Under the pieces are notes generated by a model, which was given only the letters and a program-made list of their open reading frames with translations, searched no databases and was not told where the DNA came from. The position numbers and the translations under genes are program-made. 64,000 bases of DNA, taken from the NCBI GenBank assembly GCA_905221605.1, contig CAJNDS010002623.1, positions 868,371-932,370 of the forward strand, written 5' to 3'. The stretch is from Symbiodinium natans. Lineage: Eukaryota > Sar > Dinophyceae > Suessiales > Symbiodiniaceae. Below, piece by piece: positions 45,211 to 55,477 of the stretch (positions are counted from its first letter, which is position 1; each line of letters begins with the position of its first letter).

Positions 45211-46147
45211 CCCTGGGTTTAGAGGGTTTAGAGGGTTTAGAGGGTTTAGAGGGTTTAGAGGGTTTAGAGGGTTTAGAGGGTTTAGAGGGTTTAGAGGGTT
45301 TAGAGGGTTTAGAGGGTTTAGAGGGTTTAGAGGGTTTAGATGGTTTAGAGGGTTTAGAGCGTTTAGAGGGTTTAGAGGGTTTAGAGGGTTTAGAGGGTTT
45401 AGAGGGTTTAGAGGGTTTAGAGGGTTTAGAGGGTTTAGAGGGTTTAGAGGGTTTAGAGGGTTTAGAGGGTTTAGAGGGTTTAGAGGGTTTAGAGGGTTTA
45501 GAGGGTTTAGAGGGTTTAGAGGGTTTAGAGGGTTTAGAGGGTTTAGCACTGATAAACCCCTTAAGTGCCCTCATATGGTCATAATTGGGGAATGAAGTCC
45601 TAAACAAGCACCCCATCAAGGATTCGGAGCTGTCAAAAGGTTAAGAGAATAGGGCGTCTGGCATTTGTCGTTTAGGGCTTCGGGTTCGGTTTTGGGATTG
45701 CGAGCTTAGGGTTCAGGTTTAGGGGTAAGAGTGCACTCAACAATAAGAAGAAGAATCATCCCAGCAAAGGTAATAGCAGTAGAAACAGCAGTCATAATCC
45801 CAGCAATCTTGTGAAAAACGCTTGCAACCACTGTAAGTTTTTGGGCACAACGATCTCCACGCCAATCATCGCTGGTATCAGCGCGCAGACAGAAAAAGGT
45901 GCAGAGAGAGCTGTTGGTGGGACTTGAGATGCCGAGAGATATTAATTCCCCAATTATGACCATATGAGGGCACTTAAGGGGGTTTATCAGTGAAGTATAA
46001 GTACCCTAAACCCTCTAAACCCTCTAAACCCTCTAAACCCTCTAAACCCTCTAAACCCTCTAAACCCTCTAAACCCTCTAAACCCTCTAAACCCTCTAAA
46101 CCCTCTAAACCCTCTAAACCCTCTAAACCCTGTAAACCCTCTACCCT
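45211..46147. repeat. Giant inverted repeat with TTTAGAGGG nonamer arms
   Basis: About 36 copies of TTTAGAGGG (45215-45546), a 46-bp family-P-like arm (45547-45592), a 353-bp spacer, the same arm inverted (45946-45992), and about 15 copies of CCCTCTAAA (46003-46140). The 9-bp unit is open in all frames and yields long Leu/Glu/Gly, Lys/Pro/Ser and Asn/Pro/Leu ORFs that I do not call. Confidence 0.9.
45706..45963 (-). CDS. Short ORF with one hydrophobic segment (weak)
   Basis: An 85-codon ORF in the spacer of a large inverted repeat; its ATG lies inside the repeat arm. It has a hydrophobic stretch (ITFAGMILLLIVE) near the C-terminus that could be a membrane helix. It ends in telomere-like sequence. 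No family recognised; may be chance or an exon read too far. Confidence 0.2.
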   Translation of the reverse strand: MVIIGELISLGISSPTNSSLCTFFCLRADTSDDWRGDRCAQKLTVVASVFHKIAGIMTAVSTAITFAGMILLLIVECTLTPKPEP

Positions 46148-46319
46148 AGACCCTCAACCCTAAATCGGGTTAAGAAGAATTGGGTAAATATGCACCTGAA
46201 CCCTAAACCCTCAACCCTAAACCCCAAACCCTCGACCCTTAACCCTAAAAAGTGTTAAGAAGTATTGGGCTAATAAGCACCTGAACCTCCTCAACCCTGA
46301 ACCCTAAACCCTCAAAACC

Positions 46320-46389
46320 GCGCCTCGTAGAACTTGAAGGCCTCCAACCCAGGCACGGCCAAAGCTGCCAAGACGCTCAGCAGCCTCGA
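46320..46389 (-). CDS. Candidate exon
   Basis: After TTCGAG^ the minus strand reads LLSVLAALAVPGLEAFKFYE to a GT at GCGCG^GTTTTGAGG. The plus strand is also open here, so strand is uncertain. Confidence 0.28.
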
Positions 46390-46404
46390 AGGTTGGGCAT
46401 GTTG

Positions 46405-47159
46405 AGGGTTTAGGGTTTAGGGTTTAGGGTTTAGGGTTTAGGGTTTAGGGTTTGGGGTTTAGGGTTTAGGGTTTAGGGTTCAGGGTTCAGGGTTTTAGGG
46501 CTTCGGGCCTAGGGTTTATGGTTAGGCTTTAGGGCTTAGGGTTTAGGGTTTAGGGCTTGAAAGTTTAGGTCTAGGGTTTGCGATTGGGGAGAAAAGTTCG
46601 GGAATTCGGAGGTTTGGGAGGCTGCAGGTTGGCTGCTGCAGCCCTAAACCCCAACCCAACAACCGAAACGTGCCCAAAAGCCACTAAACCCTAAACCCCC
46701 AAAAGCCCCCAACATCCAGCAGAGGCCGTAAACCCTAAACCCTAAAGCCCCGAAACAACAACCCTAGAACCCACCCTAAAACCCTAAAACACTAAAACCC
46801 TAAAAACCTAAACCCTAAACAACCCGAAAACCCACCCTAAAACCCTAAAACGCTACAACCCTAAAACCCTAAAACCCCAAAAACCCTAAACACCCCAGTA
46901 AACCCCATAAGCCCTAAGCCCTTAGCCCTAAGCCCTTAGCCCTAAGCCCTTAGCCCTAAGCCCTCTAAGCCCTAAGCCCTCTAAGCCCTAAGCCCCTCTA
47001 AGCCCTAAGCCCCTCTAAGCCCTAAGCCCTCTAAGCCCTAAACCCAAAAAGCCCTAAGCCCTAAACCCTAAACCCTCTACGCCCTTAGCCCCTCTAAGCC
47101 CTAAGCCCTAAGCCCTAAACCCCATAAGCCCTAAGCCCCAAAACCCCTAAGCCCTAAGC
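46405..47159. repeat. TTTAGGG tract, CCCTAAAA region, CCCTAAG array
   Basis: 46405-46500 TTTAGGG-type; 46690-46900 CCCTAAAA-type and degenerate; 46903-47159 a CCCTAAGC-type array with higher-order spacing, which is GGGCTTA in the sense of the exon 47160-47241. Confidence 0.82.
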
Positions 47160-47241
47160 CCCGACAAGGAGCCGCTCGTTGTAAATGTCGAGGCATGCCA
47201 GGGACCTTGTCTCCAGCCGCTTCGTGGCATTCGAGGGTGGA
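47160..47241 (-). CDS. Candidate exon with a GC donor
   Basis: After CCCCAG^ the frame gives 27 codons (NATKRLETRSLACLDIYNER plus LLVG) to GTCGGG^GCTTAGGG, where a TTAGGGC-variant array in coding sense begins. Good protein-like character; neighbours unresolved. Confidence 0.42.
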
Positions 47242-47287
47242 CTGGGGTTTAGGGTTTGGGATTTAGGGTTTAGGGTTTAGGGTTTAG

Positions 47288-47401
47288 GGTTGATGGTTTC
47301 GGGCGATGGCTCGCGCACGCATGCCTGGACTGCACAGTGACCTTCGCCCTCAGGCCGCCGCCAGGCAATGATGCTTGCCTTACCAGGGCCAGTGCTTGGA
47401 G
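47288..47401 (+). CDS. Candidate exon between a telomere-type acceptor and a family-P donor
   Basis: After TTTAG^ one frame gives 37 codons (VDGFGRWLAHACLDCTVTFA...PPPGNDACLTRASAW) to TTGGAG^GTTCATGG, the terminal repeat of the family-P element at 47394-47568. The acceptor side of that element is decayed, so the following exon is not defined. Confidence 0.47.
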
Positions 47402-47568
47402 GTTCATGGTACTTAATATCCCAACCTAAGGGGTTAGGGTTTAGGGCTTAGGGTTTAGTGTTTAGGGTTTAGGTTTAGGGCCCAAGTATAACTGTACTCA
47501 TAACCCAATTAGAGCAATATCGGGGCACTTAAAGGGCTTATAAGTGGATTATATAAGTACAGTCATAA
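47394..47568. mobile_element. Family-P element with telomeric insertion
   Basis: Left end GCTTGGAGGTTCATGGTACTT; TTTAGGG-type sequence at 47426-47488 splits the left arm, flanked by CCCAA on both sides. The right end is decayed. Confidence 0.55.
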
Positions 47569-47699
47569 GGGGAAGCCACGACTCACAATTCGTGACTGCA
47601 GTTTTTCCTAAGCCCCCAAGCCCTAATCCCCAAACCCTAGAAGTAGGACTACAAACCCAATTGTAACCACTTGGTAACTCAGATGAAGCTTCAAGACCT

Positions 47700-48104
47700 T
47701 CTCAAGAAGACCCCCAGAACCTTATTCTAATAAGGGCACCCTTTTTTGGGTTACTTTATAAGGGAACCCAGAACAAAAGAAAGGGTAAAGGGCACCACTG
47801 GGGCCACCAAGCAAGAAGACCCCAGAACCTTGCGCCCTAGCAGCATACTGGACTCGTGCCAAAGCCTGATCCACGACTCGGGATCACCAGCCGGTTTTAG
47901 GGTTTAGGGTTTAGGGTTCAAGGTTTAGGGCTTAGGGCTTAGGGTTTAGGGTTTAGGGTTTAGGGTTTAGGGTTTAGGGTTTAGGGCGAGACCCAGGAGT
48001 ACCCTAGGAACAAAAACGGTACCCTTTTCGGTTTCTCAAGGTGATGATAGGGGAACCCCAAGCCTAAAGAAAGGAAATAAGGGCCTCCTCCGGATCCCTA
48101 GTTA
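47700..48104. mobile_element. Two family-K elements around a TTTAGGG tract
   Basis: 47700-47815 and 47992-48104 each carry ACCCTTTT...GGGGAACCC cores; a telomere-type tract at 47893-47990 lies between. No gene identified in this stretch. Confidence 0.42.
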
Positions 48105-48299
48105 GGGTTCAGGGTCTGAGCCTAAGGTTGGAGACTTGTGGTTCAGGGCTTGAGTTTGTTGGCTTGAGGCCAGATGACCCTTCGACCCACGGATGGTGAT
48201 CTGAGATTGCCCTGGACTCACCTGCTAGGGCGCATTGCAATACCGGCTTCGCCCATCTTCGCCCTCAACCCGAAAGCCCAAACCCTAAACCCAGAACTG

Positions 48300-48480
48300 C
48301 GGCTTAGGGCTTAGGGCTTAGCGGCTTGGGGCTTAGGGCTTAGGGCTTAGGGCTTAGGGCTTAGGGCTTAGGGCTTAGGGCTTAGGGCTTAGGGCTTAGG
48401 GTTTGGGGCTTAGGGCTTAGGGTTTAGGGTTTAGGGTTTAGGGCTTAGGACTTAGGATTCAAATACGGTTGAGGGTTTAG
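48300..48480 (+). repeat. GGGCTTA array
   Basis: About 17 GGGCTTA units, then TTTAGGG. 48105-48300 unique, no gene supported. Confidence 0.85.
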
Positions 48481-48543
48481 GGTTTTCCGACTGCTGCACG
48501 AGCCGCACACTGCGCTGGCAACGCCTCCTGGCCAAAGTCCAGG

Positions 48544-50160
48544 ACCCCAAACCCTGGGAGCCCTGAATTCCGGAGGTTCAGAGTACTTACCCTAAACCCT
48601 AAACCCTAAACCCTAAACCCTAAACCCTAAACCCTAAACCCTTAACCCTAAACCCTAAACCCTACTTACAAGCCAATTATAACTGTACTTAGAAAGCACT
48701 TATAGGCCCTTCAAGTGCCCTAAAAGGGCTGTGTTTGGGCTATATTGGGTTCTTAAGTACCACGAGGTTCTCCAAGTAGAGGCAGGGCTGAGGGTTTAGG
48801 ACTAAACCTGCCTAAGCCCTCGACCCTACACCCTGATAATCCCCCTGAATCCTGAATCAAGAAGTCGATGCCACCTTTCTGAGGGACCATGAGCTCCATA
48901 AGGCTTGAAACATGTGGGTTGGGATCTTCGGACTTCGGGGTTTTAGGGTGGATAGGTTTTAAGGGGGTTATCGAGACTCGCGGTCGATTAGGTTCTGCAA
49001 GCCTTCGGGTTTTTGAGGACTTTGGGTTTAGGCTTCTGGTCTTTGGGGTCCAAGGTGCGGAGCTTAGGCTGGAATCATTACTTGTTTTTTAATTGAGTAG
49101 GAACAACTACAGCAAAAAAATATACATATATATATATATACATATATATATGAGCCCGCCGCCTTTAGGGTCTATTTAGCTTTGGGTTTTTCTTATTGCT
49201 TTAAAAGAGCGAATATAAACATCGTAATACAAAAATACATATTTACACCTACATATGGCACGCAAATCTCATGCCCAGCGGTTCTAGGCCTAGCCGCACG
49301 CCATTACGAACTGCGAAGTTCTGGTTATTCTTATTTTCATTTGTTTCTCTTTGCTGTCTGTGTCTGCGTGTTCTTTTTTCAGCCTGCGTGAAAAAGTCGC
49401 TGTTTGGCTGCGGCAGAAGGGAAAGAGAAGTGAGAGAGGAGAGACAACAAGGAGGCCATTTTAATTTTCTGGAAGGGTATTGAAAAGAAAAGACAAGAAA
49501 CAAGGAGACGGATGGCACTCTTCTTTATCTATCATCTCTCCCTTCCTTGCCTCTCCCGTTTCCCTCTATAATTCAAAAGACAAGAACCCCAAACCCTGGG
49601 AGCCCTGAATTCCGGAGGTTCAGAGTACTTACCCTAAACCCTAAACCCTAAACCCTAAACCCTAAACCCTAAACCCTTAACCCTAAACCCTAAACCCTAC
49701 TTACAAGCCAATTATAACTGTACTTAGAAAGCACTTATAGGCCCTTCAAGTGCCCTAAAAGGGCTGTGTTTGGGCTATATTGGGTTCTTAAGTACCACGA
49801 GGTTCTCCAAGTAGAGGCAGGGCTGAGGGTTTAGGACTAAACCTGCCTAAGCCCTCGACCCTACACCCTGATAATCCCCCTGAATCCTGAATCAAGAAGT
49901 CGATGCCACCTTTCTGAGGGACCATGAGCTCCATAAGGCTTGAAACATGTGGGTTGGGATCTTCGGACTTCGGGGTTTTAGGGTGGATAGGTTTTAAGGG
50001 GGTTATCGAGACTCGCGGTCGATTAGGTTCTGCAAGCCTTCGGGTTTTTGAGGACTTTGGGTTTAGGCTTCTGGTCTTTGGGGTCCAAGGTGCGGAGCTT
50101 AGGCTGGAATCATTACTTGTTTTTTAATTGAGTAGGAACAACTACAGCAAAAAAATATAC

Positions 50161-50192
<32 letters not shown>

Positions 50193-50628
50193 GAGCCCGC
50201 CGCCTTTAGGGTCTATTTAGCTTTGGGTTTTTCTTATTGCTTTAAAAGAGCGAATATAAACATCGTAATACAAAAATACATATTTACACCTACATATGGC
50301 ACGCAAATCTCATGCCCAGCGGTTCTAGGCCTAGCCGCACGCCATTACGAACTGCGAAGTTCTGGTTATTCTTATTTTCATTTGTTTCTCTTTGCTGTCT
50401 GTGTCTGCGTGTTCTTTTTTCAGCCTGCGTGAAAAAGTCGCTGTTTGGCTGCGGCAGAAGGGAAAGAGAAGTGAGAGAGGAGAGACAACAAGGAGGCCAT
50501 TTTAATTTTCTGGAAGGGTATTGAAAAGAAAAGAAAAGACAAGAAACAAGGAGACGGATGGCGCTCTTCTTTATCTATCATCTCTCCCTTCCTTGCCTCT
50601 CCCGTTTCCCTCTATAATTCAAAAGACA
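48544..50628 (+). repeat. 1.04-kb tandem duplication
   Basis: 48544-49585 and 49586-50628 are nearly identical: family-P element with CCCTAAA insertion, a unique stretch, a TA microsatellite (longer in copy 2), and a GA-rich end. Differences seen are mainly repeat-number changes. The parallel ORFs in each copy show no protein character. Confidence 0.9.
48573..48779. mobile_element. Family-P element with CCCTAAA insertion (copy 1 of duplication)
   Basis: GGAGGTTCAGAGTACTTAC is followed by CCCTAAA repeats, then TACTTAC again and the rest of a family-P arm, ending CTCCAAGTA. The TACTTAC repeat around the tract may be a target duplication. Copied at 49614-49814. Confidence 0.55.
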
Positions 50629-52620
50629 AGACTTTTTTTGGTCTTCGCAGATCTCTCTCCTCTTCAGGAAGCCCCCTTGCCCGTATTTTGCTTGCTTTCT
50701 GAAACGACAAGGAAAACAACACATAGAAAGAGAGGAAAGGGAATGAAACAATAGGCAGTGGAGCTCTTCAGTGTCTTTCCCTATCTCTTTTCTTCTTTTT
50801 CTTTTTCATTCAATAAGGAAAAGAAGCTTCCTTTTGTGTGTTTTTGAAATTCAAAGAGAACAGGAGACGGGAAGGGAGAGAGAAAGGAGAGAGGAGAGAT
50901 CAAAAGGAATGCAATTTTAATGGGAAGAGCAATGAAAAGAATGGAAGAGAAATGAAGACAGGAGAGGGAGGTGCAAAATCAGGCTAAGAGAAGATGGTGC
51001 TCGTTTTCATCTTTCTTCTCTTGTTCTTTTCCCTGTCAAATAGAAAACAAAAGGAAGAACAATGAACATGCAAAGGAACCCGTTTTCTTTTTCCATTTGG
51101 GAACAAGGAAAGAACAGAGGCGATAGGGCGAGAGGAGGGATTTGCTGAAGCATGGGGAGGGTCTACGGACAAGGAGCCAACCCCGCTCAGTTTCCCCATC
51201 CATTGAAACAGGAAAAGAAAGAAACAGGGCCTCCATTCCCCTCTTGTTCTTCCTTTCTTGTGTTTTTGTCATATCAAGGGGAACAAGAGAAGAGAAGGGA
51301 GAGAGAAGAAGAGAGGAGAGACAACAAGGATTGCATTTGTACTGGGAAGAGCAAAGAAAAGAATAGAAGAGAGATGAATAAAGGAGAGGGAGAGACAAAA
51401 TAAGGCGCAGAGAAGATGGCACTCTTCTTTATCTATCCTCTCCCCCTTATCTCTCCCTGCCCTCTTTCTTTTCGAAATAAGAAAACAAAAAGGAAGAACT
51501 ATGAGAAGGAGAAGGGGACGGAAAGGAACGGAAAGGATAGGCCGATAGGAGGGGTATGATGAAGTATGGCAAGGTCCACGCGCCAGGAGTCACCCTCTGC
51601 TTACCCTTCCACTGCCTTATCATTCAAGTTCCTTTCTTGCGCTGTATCAGTTGAAAGGAAACAGAAGGAGAAAAGGGAAAGGGAAGTGAGAGAGGAGAGA
51701 TGACTTGGACGGCATTTTTCTGGAAGCGCAACTGTACCGGAATGTGGCCACAACAAGCAGGCCAGGGAGGCTCAGGCGGGGCAACTGTAGCGGAATGTGG
51801 CCACAACAAGCAGGCCAGGGAGGCTCAGGCGGGGCAAGTCTCTCCCTAATTAGAAAAAAACCAATCTTGCTCTTCGCAGATAGATAAGTGCCCTTCTTCC
51901 ACTTCAGGAAATCGCCTTTCCCAAATTTTGCTTTTTGAAGCGAATAAGAAAAACAACAGATAAGAAGAGAGGACAGGGAATGACTAGGTAAAGAGAGGGG
52001 CTCTTCAATTGTGCGTTACTTTTCCTTCTTGGGGGATGTCCTTTTTTTCTCCCTTGAAGATGCAGAAAACTATCAAAAGGAACACCCGTTCCATCGCCCA
52101 TTTACTCTTCAATTCCCTTCCTTATCTCCTATGCTTTTTTCTTTAGTCATTGCAACAGGAGAAGACAGGAAAAGGGCCTCCATTCCCCTCTTGTTCTTCC
52201 TTTCTTGTGTTTTTTGTCATATAAAGGGGAACAGGAGAAAGAGAAGGAGAGAGGAGCGATGAAAGGAACACACTTTTAATGGGAAGAGCCAAGAAAAGAA
52301 TGGAAGAGAGATGAATAAAGGAGAGGGAGAGACAAAACAAGTTGCAAAGAAGATGGCGCTCTTCTTAATCCATCCCCTCTCCCTTATCTCTCCCTTCCCT
52401 TTTTCTTTTCGAAATAAGAAAAACTAAGCAGGAAGAATTATGAAAAGGAGAAGGGTAAGGAAAAGAGCAGAAGAGATAGGCCGAAAAGAGTGATATGATG
52501 GATTATGGCAAGGTCCACACGCAAGGAGTCACCCTCTGCTTACCCTCCCACTGCCCTTATCATACAAGTTCCTTTCTTGTGGTTTATCAGCTAAACGGAA
52601 ACAGAAGGAGAGAAAGGAAA
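50629..52620. repeat. GA/CT-rich diverged repeat region
   Basis: Imperfect repeats of AGAGGGAGAGACAAAA, GATGGC.CTCTTCTTTATC and TTTCTTGTGTTTTTGTCAT modules. Includes a 54-bp tandem pair at 51727-51834. No telomere-type tracts and no gene supported. Confidence 0.75.
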
Positions 52621-55477
52621 GAGAAGTGAGAGAGGAGAGACAACAAGGAGGTCATTTAAATTTTCTGGAAGGGTATTGAAAAGAAGAGAAAAGACAAGAA
52701 ACAAGGAGACGGATGGCACTGATCTTTATCTATCATCTCTCCCTTGCTTGTCTTTCCCTTTTCCCTCTATAATGAAAAAAAAGGCGCCCTCTCTCGTCTT
52801 CAGGAACCCGTTCACTTTTTCCGTTTGGGAACAAGGAAAAGAACAGAGGCGATAGGGCGAGAGGAAGAATTTGCTGAAGCATGGGGAGGGTCTACGGGCA
52901 AGGAGCCAACCCCGCTCACTTGCCCCATCCATTGTGAAAAGAACAGGGCCTCCATTCCCCTCTTGTTCTTCCTTTCTTGTGTTTTTGTCATATAAAGAGG
53001 AACAGGAGAAGAGAAGGGAAAGAGAAGGAGCGAGGAGAGATAAAAAGAACACAATTTTAACGGGAAGAGCCAAGAAAAGAATAGAAGAGAGATGAATAAA
53101 GGAGAGGGAGAGACAAAACAAGGCGCAAAGAAGATGGCACTCTTCTTTATCTATCCTCTCTCCCTTATCTCTGCAGGAATAGAACAGACAGGAAGCAAGG
53201 AGACGGAGTGACAAAACTTGTCGCAAAGCTTTATATATCTCCCTTGTCTCTCCCTAATTAGAAAAAACCAATCTTGCTATTCACAGATAGATAGGTGCCC
53301 TCCTTCCTCTTCAGGGAATCGTCTTTCCCTTATTTGGCTTTTTGAAGCGAATAAGAAAAACAACAGATAAGAAGAGAGGACAGGGAATGACTAGGTAAAG
53401 AGAGTAGCTCTTCAATTTTCCTCCCTATCTCTTATGTTACTTTTCCTCCTTGGGGGATGTCCTTTTTTCTCCCTTGAAGATGCAGAAAACTATCAAAAAG
53501 AACACCCGTTCCATCGCCCATTTACTCTTCAATTCCCTTCCTTATCTCCTATGCTCTTTTCCTTATTCATTGCAACAGGAGAAGACAGGAAAAGGGCCTC
53601 CATTCCCCTCTTGTTCTTCCTTTCTTGTGTTTTTTGTCATATAAAGGGGAACAGGAGAAGAGAAGGGAAAGAGAAGGAGAGATGAGCGATGAAAAGAACA
53701 CAATTTTAATGGGAAGAGCCAAGAAAAGAATGGAAGAGAGATGAATGAAGGAGAGGGAGAGACAAAACAAGGAGCAAAGAAGATGGCGCTCTTCTTTATC
53801 TATCCTCTTTCCCTTATCTCTCCCTTCCCTTTTTCTTTTCGAAATAAGACAAACTAAGCAGGAAGAATTATGAAAAGGAAAAGGCTTTCTTGTGGTTTAC
53901 AGCTAAACGGAAGCAGAAGGAGAGAAGGGAAAGAGAAGTGAGAGAGGAGAGACAACAAGGAGGTCATTTTAATTTTCTGGAAGGGTATTGAAAAGAAGAG
54001 AAAAGACAAGAAACAAGGAGACGGATGGCACTCTTCTTTATCTATCATCTCTCCCTTGCTTGTCTTGCCCTTTTGCCTCTATAATGAAAAAAGGGCGCCC
54101 TCTCTCGTCTTCAGGAACCCGTTCACTTTTTCCGTTTGGGAACAAGGAAAAGAACAGAGGCGATAGGGCGAGAGGAAGAATTTGCTGAAGCATGGGGAGG
54201 GTCTACGGGCAAGGAGCCAACCCCGCTCACTTGCCCCATCCATTGTGAAAAGAACAGGGCCTCCATTCCCCTCTTGTTCTTCCTTTCTTGCGTTTTTGTC
54301 ATTTAAGGGGGAACAGGAGAAGAGAAGGGAAAGAGAAGGAGCGAGGAGAGATAAAAAGAACACAATTTTAATGGGAAGAGCCAAGAAAAGAATAGAAGAG
54401 AGATGAATAAAGGAGAGGGAGAGACAAAACAAGGCGCAAAGAAGATGGCACTCTTCTTTATCTATCCTCTCTCCCTTATCTCTGCAAGGAATAGAACAGA
54501 CAGGAAGCAAGGAGACGGAGTGACAAAACTTGTCGCAAAGCTTTATATATCTCCCTTGTCTCTCCCTAATTAGAAAAAACCAATCTTGCTATTCACAGAT
54601 AGATAGGTGCCCTTCTTCCTCTTCAGGGAATCGTCTTTCCCTTATTTTGCTTTTTGAAGCGAATAAGAAAAACAACAGATAAGAAGAGAGGACAGGGAAT
54701 GACTAGGTAAAGAGAGGAGCTCTTCAATTTTCCTCCCTATCTCTTATGTTACTTTTCCTTCTGGGGGGATGTCCTTTTTTCTCCCTTGAAGATGCAGAAA
54801 ACTATCAAAAAGAACACCCGTTCCATCGCCCATTTACTCTTCAATTCCCTTCCTTATCTCCTATGCTCTTTTCCTTATTCATTGCAACAGGAGAAGACAG
54901 GAAAAGGGCTTCCATTCCCCTCCTGTTCTTCCTTTCTTGTGTTTTTTGTCATATAAAGGGGAACAGGAGAAGAGAAGGGAAAGAGAAGGAGAGATGAGCG
55001 ATAAAAAGAACACAATTTTAATGGGAAGAGCCAAGAAAAGAATGGAAGAGAGATGAATAAAGGAGAGGGAGAGACAAAACAAGGAGCAAAGAAGATGGCG
55101 CTCTTCTTTATCTATCCTCTTTCCCTTATCTCTGCAAGGAATAGAACAGACAGGAAGCAAGGAGACGGAGTGACAAAACTTGTCGCAAAGCTTTATATAT
55201 CTCCCTTGTCTCTCCCTAATTTTAAAAAGCCAATCTTGCTATTCACAGATAGGTGCCCTTCTTCCTCTTCAGGAAATCGCCTTTCCCTTACTTTGCGTTT
55301 TGAAGCGACTAAGAAAAACAACAGATAAGAAGAGAGGACAGGGAATGACTAAATAAAGAGAGGAGCTCTTCAATGTCCCTCCCTTTTTCTTATGTTACTT
55401 TTCCTTCTTGGGGGGTCCTTTTTCCTCCCTTGAAGATGCAGAAAACGATCAAAAAGGACACCCGTTCCATCGCCCAT
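52621..55477 (+). repeat. 1.31-kb tandem duplication of GA-rich modules
   Basis: Matching landmarks at 52871/54182 and 53434/54746 are offset by 1311-1312 bp. An older diverged copy lies at 51142-52260. ORFs are repeat shadows. Confidence 0.85.

Noticed and set aside
45054..45619. Long ORFs on both strands (Leu-Glu-Gly, Lys-Pro-Ser, Asn-Pro-Leu repeats)
   Set aside because: Pure translation of a 9-bp repeat; all frames are open because the unit is a multiple of three without stops.
49182..50754. Parallel small ORFs in the two duplicate copies
   Set aside because: Low-complexity, stop-limited and without protein character; identity reflects the recent duplication.
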